A stretch of 64,000 nt of DNA. It comes from an uncultured Eubacterium sp. GTDB taxonomy: Bacteria; Bacillota; Clostridia; Lachnospirales; Lachnospiraceae. The stretch spans positions 198,397 through 262,396 of the forward strand of contig CAJUAU010000001.1 of NCBI GenBank assembly GCA_910584645.1. Reading direction: 5' to 3'. Both the position numbers and the translations under genes were made by a program. Below, piece by piece: positions 60,149 through 64,000 of this stretch (position 1 is the first letter of the stretch; the number at the start of each line of letters is the position of its first letter). The notes beneath the pieces are model-generated. The model was not told the origin of the DNA, searched no databases, and worked only from the letters and a program-made list of their open reading frames with translations.

Positions 60149-61222
60149 ATGGATTATGAGCATAATGAGATTTGTGGATCTGTAATTTTGATTGTTGACG
60201 ATGTGGAAACAAACAGGGTGATTCTGGAAGAGATCATAAAGGATATGGGCTGTGTTCCGGTTTCAGCGGAAAATGGGAAACAGGCGCTGGAACAGCTGGA
60301 GCGGGGCAGTCCGGATCTGGTACTGACAGATGTTTCCATGCCTGAGATGGGTGGCCATGAGTTGTGCCGGATCTTAAAGGAAAATGCGAAAACGAGGGAA
60401 ATTCCCGTTATTTTTATCTCCGCCTTTGGTGAGACCGAGGATGTGATCAAAGGTTTTTCTCTCGGCGGAAACGATTATATTGTCAAACCTTTCATCCCGG
60501 AGGTCGTACAGGCGAGGGTGAAACTTCATCTCTCCCTTCATGCAGCTACGCTGAAGATCAGTGAAAACAACAGGCGTCTCCAGAAATCGGTACAGGAGCA
60601 GGTGAGCCAGATCGAACAGGAACGGAAAAATGTGTTGTATGCGCTGGTTGGTGTGGCGGCAGAAAATTCCTTTTACAGCCACGGGCATATTAAGAGGCTG
60701 CAGCAGAACTGCAGGATGCTGGCACAGAGCATGCAGTTTTCGCCTGTGTTTACTGACCGGATCTCGGATACATATATAGATACCATTGAGGTGGCGGCGC
60801 CTCTTTGTGATATTGGAAACGTTGGAATTCCCAGATCTGTTCTGCACAAAGAATCGGAACTCTCTGAGGAGGAGAGGATGCTGGTTCAGAGCCACACGCA
60901 GATCGGGGCCAAGCTTTTGAAAGACCTGTATGTGACAAGTGATTTTAATGACTTTATCCAGATTTCTATTGATGTGGCGAATTATCATCATGAAAATTGG
61001 GATGGAAGCGGATATCCGTCACAGTTAAAAGAAGAGGAAATTCCTCTGGCGGCGCAGATTGTATCCATTGTGGATGTATACTGTGCCCTCACGGAGAGAA
61101 GATCATACCGTAAAGAGTACAGCAAAGAAGAGGCTTTGCAGATCATGAGCCAGGAATCTGGTAAAAAATTTCATCCGGAAATATTTAAAATTTTTCATAA
61201 AATAGCACGTCAGCTTTGTTAA
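60149..61222 (+). CDS. Response regulator with degenerate HD-GYP domain
   Basis: 357 residues. The receiver is normal (LIVDDVETNRV, phospho-Asp in LVLTDVSMPEMGG, Lys in IVKPF). The HD-GYP-like domain keeps HHENWDGSGYP and AQIVSIVDVYCAL but reads PLCDIGNVGIP where active enzymes have HDIGKIGIP: the metal-binding His of HD is Cys, and the following Lys is Asn. It is therefore probably catalytically weak or dead and may bind or sense c-di-GMP or partners. ATG 60149 is my best start; earlier TTG or ATG codons overlap the kinase gene. Confidence 0.88.
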   Translation: MDYEHNEICGSVILIVDDVETNRVILEEIIKDMGCVPVSAENGKQALEQLERGSPDLVLTDVSMPEMGGHELCRILKENAKTREIPVIFISAFGETEDVIKGFSLGGNDYIVKPFIPEVVQARVKLHLSLHAATLKISENNRRLQKSVQEQVSQIEQERKNVLYALVGVAAENSFYSHGHIKRLQQNCRMLAQSMQFSPVFTDRISDTYIDTIEVAAPLCDIGNVGIPRSVLHKESELSEEERMLVQSHTQIGAKLLKDLYVTSDFNDFIQISIDVANYHHENWDGSGYPSQLKEEEIPLAAQIVSIVDVYCALTERRSYRKEYSKEEALQIMSQESGKKFHPEIFKIFHKIARQLC

Positions 61223-61260
61223 AAAAGACGTAAAAATTTTGTTGTTAAGGAGTAAGAGCA

Positions 61261-62064
61261 GTGATTACAAACAATGAGTTTTTGAGAATAGTTTCTTTTT
61301 TAAAACAGCGCTATGGCATTGACATGAGCCAGAAAAAGGTTATAATGAATGGCAGGCTGGAAAATTATCTAAGATCGGGTGGCTGGAGTTCTTTTGATGC
61401 GTATATGAATGACGTGGAGAAAGATGAATCCGGCGAATTAGAGAAGATGCTGGTGAATTTTTTGACGACGAACCATACATATTTTATGAGGGAATTCGGA
61501 CATTTTGAATTTTTTAAAAATGCTGTTCTACCCTGGATTAAAAAGAAAGAAGAGCGTTCCAAAGATATGCGTATCTGGTGCGGTGCTTCTTCTACAGGGG
61601 AAGAGCCCTATATGATCGCTATGGTAGTCAATGATTTCCTGGGGCTGGAACATAAAAACTGGGATGCCAGGATTCTGGCAACAGATATATCAACCCAGGC
61701 GTTGAGTTTTGCAATGGCGGGAGTTTATGACGAAGAGCATTTGAAAAAGGTACCGGCAAACTGGAAACGACATTTTTTCAATCGTCGAAATGATGGCAGC
61801 TACGTTGCGACAGATGAATTGAAAAAAGAAGTTATATATAGAAAATTTAATTTAATGGAACCTTTTCCATTTCGGAAGAAAATGCATACGATATTTTTGC
61901 GTAATGTAATGATATATTTCGATGAAGCCACGAAGAGACAGGTGGTGCAGAAGGTATACGATGCATTGGAGCCGGGAGGATATTTATTTATTGGTATGAC
62001 GGAGACGCTGGACCGAAGCAGTACTCCTTTTCAGCTGGTACAGCCTTCTATATTTAAAAAATAG
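61261..62064 (+). CDS. cheR: CheR chemoreceptor glutamate methyltransferase
   Basis: S-adenosylmethionine-dependent methylation of receptor glutamates for adaptation. 267 residues. N-terminal helical domain (about 1-75), then NHTYFMREFGHFEFF, the SAM site RIWCGASSTGEEPYMIA, ILATDISTQAL and FLRNVMIYFDEATKRQVV, all diagnostic. Starts at GTG 61261 behind AAGGAG. Followed directly by cheB. No methyl-accepting receptor gene is seen in the window. Confidence 0.96.
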   Translation: MITNNEFLRIVSFLKQRYGIDMSQKKVIMNGRLENYLRSGGWSSFDAYMNDVEKDESGELEKMLVNFLTTNHTYFMREFGHFEFFKNAVLPWIKKKEERSKDMRIWCGASSTGEEPYMIAMVVNDFLGLEHKNWDARILATDISTQALSFAMAGVYDEEHLKKVPANWKRHFFNRRNDGSYVATDELKKEVIYRKFNLMEPFPFRKKMHTIFLRNVMIYFDEATKRQVVQKVYDALEPGGYLFIGMTETLDRSSTPFQLVQPSIFKK

Positions 62065-62085
62065 GAAAGGAAAGGTTAGATTATT

Positions 62086-63114
62086 ATGCGTCCAATAAGA
62101 GTTTTGGTGGTAGAAGATTCCATGTTATTCAGACAACTACTCGTGCAGAGTTTAAGTAAAGATCCGGGTATTGAGGTGGTGGGGACGGCAAAAGATCCTT
62201 TCGAAGCGAGAGATGCTATTTTAGAATACAAACCGGATGTTATGACTCTTGATGTGGAACTTCCGCGAATGAGTGGAATTGAGTTTTTGAGAAAACTGAT
62301 ACCTCAGTATCCTCTTCCGGTGGTTGTGATCAGTTCTCTTTCAGATAAGGTATTTGATGCTATGAATGCCGGTGCAGTGGACTTTGTGGCGAAACCGTCC
62401 TATACGGACAGGAGACAGCTGGAAAATTTTGTTCAAAGTGAGCTGCTGGTGAAGATCAAGATTGCTTCGACAGCTAAGATCAGTAAGATCAAACAGAAAG
62501 TGGTGCAGGAAGTTCCCCAGAACTTTGTGTCAAAAGGTAAAAACCTGATCATTGCAATTGGGGCTTCTACAGGAGGAACTGAGGCGATCTGTTCCGTGAT
62601 GAAGGATTATGGCGCAGATCTTCCGGGGATCGTTGTGGTACAGCATATGCCCCCCGGATTTACGGAGATGTACGCCAGAAGACTGGATAACCAGTGCCGG
62701 GTCCGGGTAAAAGAAGCCCAGACCGGAGACCGGGTTCTTCCTGGAACGGTGCTGATCGCCCCAGGAGGCGACAAACATATGCGGGTTGTTAAGGTAAATG
62801 GAAATTACCAGGTGGAAGTAGTTGCGGGACCGAAAGTCAACGGTCATTGTCCATCGGTAGACGTACTGTTTGAGTCGGTAGCGAAAGCCGCAGGAAAGGA
62901 TGCTCTTGGGATCATACTGACCGGGATGGGAGGAGACGGTGCGAAGGGGCTGCTGGCCATGAGACAGGCGGGAGCTAAGACCATCGGCCAGGACGAATCC
63001 ACCTGTGTGGTATATGGTATGCCGAAGGTGGCATATGACCTGGGTGCCGTAGAGTATCAGGATAAATTATCAGATATTGCAAAACGAACATATTCTGTGC
63101 TAAACAAAATGTAA
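62086..63114 (+). CDS. cheB: CheB receptor methylesterase / deamidase
   Basis: Reverses CheR methylation. 342 residues. Receiver (1-125) with VLVVEDSMLFRQLL, phospho-Asp in MTLDVELPRMSG and Lys in VAKPSY; a linker; then the esterase (about 150-340) with the catalytic Ser161 in IGASTGGTEAI, the His in VVQHMPPGF and the Asp in TGMGGDGAKGL. Behind GGAAAGG; 21 bases after cheR. Confidence 0.97.
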   Translation: MRPIRVLVVEDSMLFRQLLVQSLSKDPGIEVVGTAKDPFEARDAILEYKPDVMTLDVELPRMSGIEFLRKLIPQYPLPVVVISSLSDKVFDAMNAGAVDFVAKPSYTDRRQLENFVQSELLVKIKIASTAKISKIKQKVVQEVPQNFVSKGKNLIIAIGASTGGTEAICSVMKDYGADLPGIVVVQHMPPGFTEMYARRLDNQCRVRVKEAQTGDRVLPGTVLIAPGGDKHMRVVKVNGNYQVEVVAGPKVNGHCPSVDVLFESVAKAAGKDALGIILTGMGGDGAKGLLAMRQAGAKTIGQDESTCVVYGMPKVAYDLGAVEYQDKLSDIAKRTYSVLNKM

Positions 63115-63175
63115 CCCCAAACTTGGTAAGAACTTTTATTCTTTGGCGCACAGGGCGCGCGAATGGAGGAAAAAT

Positions 63176-63568
63176 ATGAAAATTTTATTGGCTGAAGACG
63201 ATTATGCAACCAGAAAGTTTATGGTGAGTTTCCTGTCCCAATACGGAGAATGTGATGTGACAGTCGATGGAATGGAGGCAGTGGACGCTTTTCTGATGGC
63301 TCTGGAAGACGAGGAGCCTTATGATCTGGTATGTCTGGATATCATGATGCCGGTTATGGATGGATATCAGGCTCTGATGGGAATCCGGAATCTGGAGAAA
63401 CAGAGAAATATTCCGAAGGAAAATGAAGTTAAGGTGATCATGACCACCGCATTGAATGAAGAACAGAATGTGAAAATGGCATTCGATCTGGGATGTACCA
63501 TTTATTCTGGTAAACCGATTGATCAGACCAGGTTTGAGCAAGCATTAAAGAAGCTGAATCTGATATAA
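63176..63568 (+). CDS. CheY-like single-domain response regulator
   Basis: About 130 residues, receiver only. ILLAEDDYATRKF forms the acid pocket, the phospho-Asp is in LVCLDIMMPVMDG, Thr in IMTTALNE and Lys in YSGKPI. ATG 63176 follows GGAGGAAAAAT; the reading from 63143 lacks a site. It sits between cheB and cheA and is the natural output or phosphate sink for CheA. Without flagellar genes in view the output is unknown. Confidence 0.9.
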   Translation: MKILLAEDDYATRKFMVSFLSQYGECDVTVDGMEAVDAFLMALEDEEPYDLVCLDIMMPVMDGYQALMGIRNLEKQRNIPKENEVKVIMTTALNEEQNVKMAFDLGCTIYSGKPIDQTRFEQALKKLNLI

Positions 63569-63601
63569 TAAACACAAGAATCTAAGGGAAAGGAGAAGGA
63601 T

Positions 63602-64000
63602 ATGGCTGAAGAATTTAACTTAGAAGGAATGCTTGATACGTATCTGTTTGAAAACGAACAGCTGCTGGAGCAGCTTCAGGAGATTGTTCTGGATCAGAAG
63701 GATGCGGAATGTTTTGATGAAGACAGTATCAATGAGATATTTCGGACAATGCATACGATCAAAGGTTCTTCTGGAATAATGATGTTCGACAATGTCACAG
63801 CCATCTCACATAAGCTGGAGGATGTTTTTTATTACCTGAGAGAATCTCATCCCGAAAATGTCGTTCATGCTGATCTGGTAGAGCATGTACTTCAAGTGGC
63901 AGATTTTATTACCGCTGAAATGGAAAAGATACAGGAAGGCAGCCCGGCGGATGGAGACCCTGCTGCTATCATCGCTGAGTTAGACAGCTTTTTGGAGAAT
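63602..64000 (+). CDS. cheA: CheA chemotaxis kinase, 5' part (runs off the window)
   Basis: The open frame from ATG 63602, behind AAAGGAGAAGG, has no stop before the window ends. The 133 residues in view are an Hpt (P1) domain with the phospho-His at H51 in MHTIKGSSGIMMF, then HKLEDVFYYLRE and a helical end. The place after cheR-cheB-cheY and this P1 domain make CheA very likely; the kinase core is outside the window. Confidence 0.9.
   Translation, partial: MAEEFNLEGMLDTYLFENEQLLEQLQEIVLDQKDAECFDEDSINEIFRTMHTIKGSSGIMMFDNVTAISHKLEDVFYYLRESHPENVVHADLVEHVLQVADFITAEMEKIQEGSPADGDPAAIIAELDSFLEN

Overview
The window looks like chromosomal DNA of a spore-forming, low-to-mid GC Gram-positive anaerobe, most likely a gut member of the Clostridia close to Lachnospiraceae. 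This is inferred from Spo0A, a perfect CIRCE operator, a split transketolase, a HemZ-type radical SAM gene in a rel-MBL-hemZ-hisS-aspS block, FabV, a FeoA-FeoB fusion and several TTG/GTG starts placed by strong GGAGG sites. No rRNA, tRNA, CRISPR array, prophage or transposase gene was seen. Functions were assigned by reading protein motifs, not by database search.

Layout: 0.3-3 kb holds an OmpR-type regulator and its membrane kinase. 3-9.7 kb is a tetrapyrrole operon (precorrin-2 dehydrogenase, hemB, hemL, hemA and a hemC-cobA-hemD triple fusion) that leads from glutamyl-tRNA to precorrin-2/sirohydrochlorin rather than heme; a 167-bp inverted-repeat element lies between hemA and the fusion. 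9.7-19 kb carries an MFS transporter, a deoxyinosine glycosylase, feoAB, a CIRCE-controlled hsp20, mntP behind a Mn2+ riboswitch with an overlapping terminator, a secreted NlpC/P60 protein and an OPT transporter. 19-32 kb holds spo0A, the rel block with hisS and aspS, galM, a hemolysin III-like protein, fabV and a lone carbamate kinase. 32-44 kb has a beta-CASP hydrolase, an EAL phosphodiesterase, an FSA/TalC-type aldolase, split transketolase, a membrane protein, aroA and argS; two unusual tandem-repeat arrays, each containing a copy of the end of the gene before it, lie here. 43-51 kb has two AAA ATPases, a YqeG phosphatase, an M24 peptidase, an aroD-aroK fusion, efp, fabH and an MTA/SAH nucleosidase-like gene. 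51.5-56.4 kb is a GH43 - lipoprotein - GH43 operon.

57-64 kb is a chemosensory/phosphorelay locus: a divergent stand-alone Hpt, a response regulator with an intact HD-GYP domain, a PAS histidine kinase, a second response regulator with a damaged HD-GYP domain, CheR, CheB, a single-domain receiver and the start of CheA. It suggests that a Che-type pathway is linked to cyclic-di-GMP turnover. Just upstream of the hpt start codon, on its strand, is a 293-nt region that folds on paper into a fully nested multi-branch structure (57016-57308). It is the best candidate here for an undescribed regulatory RNA or mobile structured repeat. Other unexplained items are a three-copy GC-rich intergenic repeat (13895, 38508, 50704) and the terminal-inverted-repeat family at 7160 and 16807.
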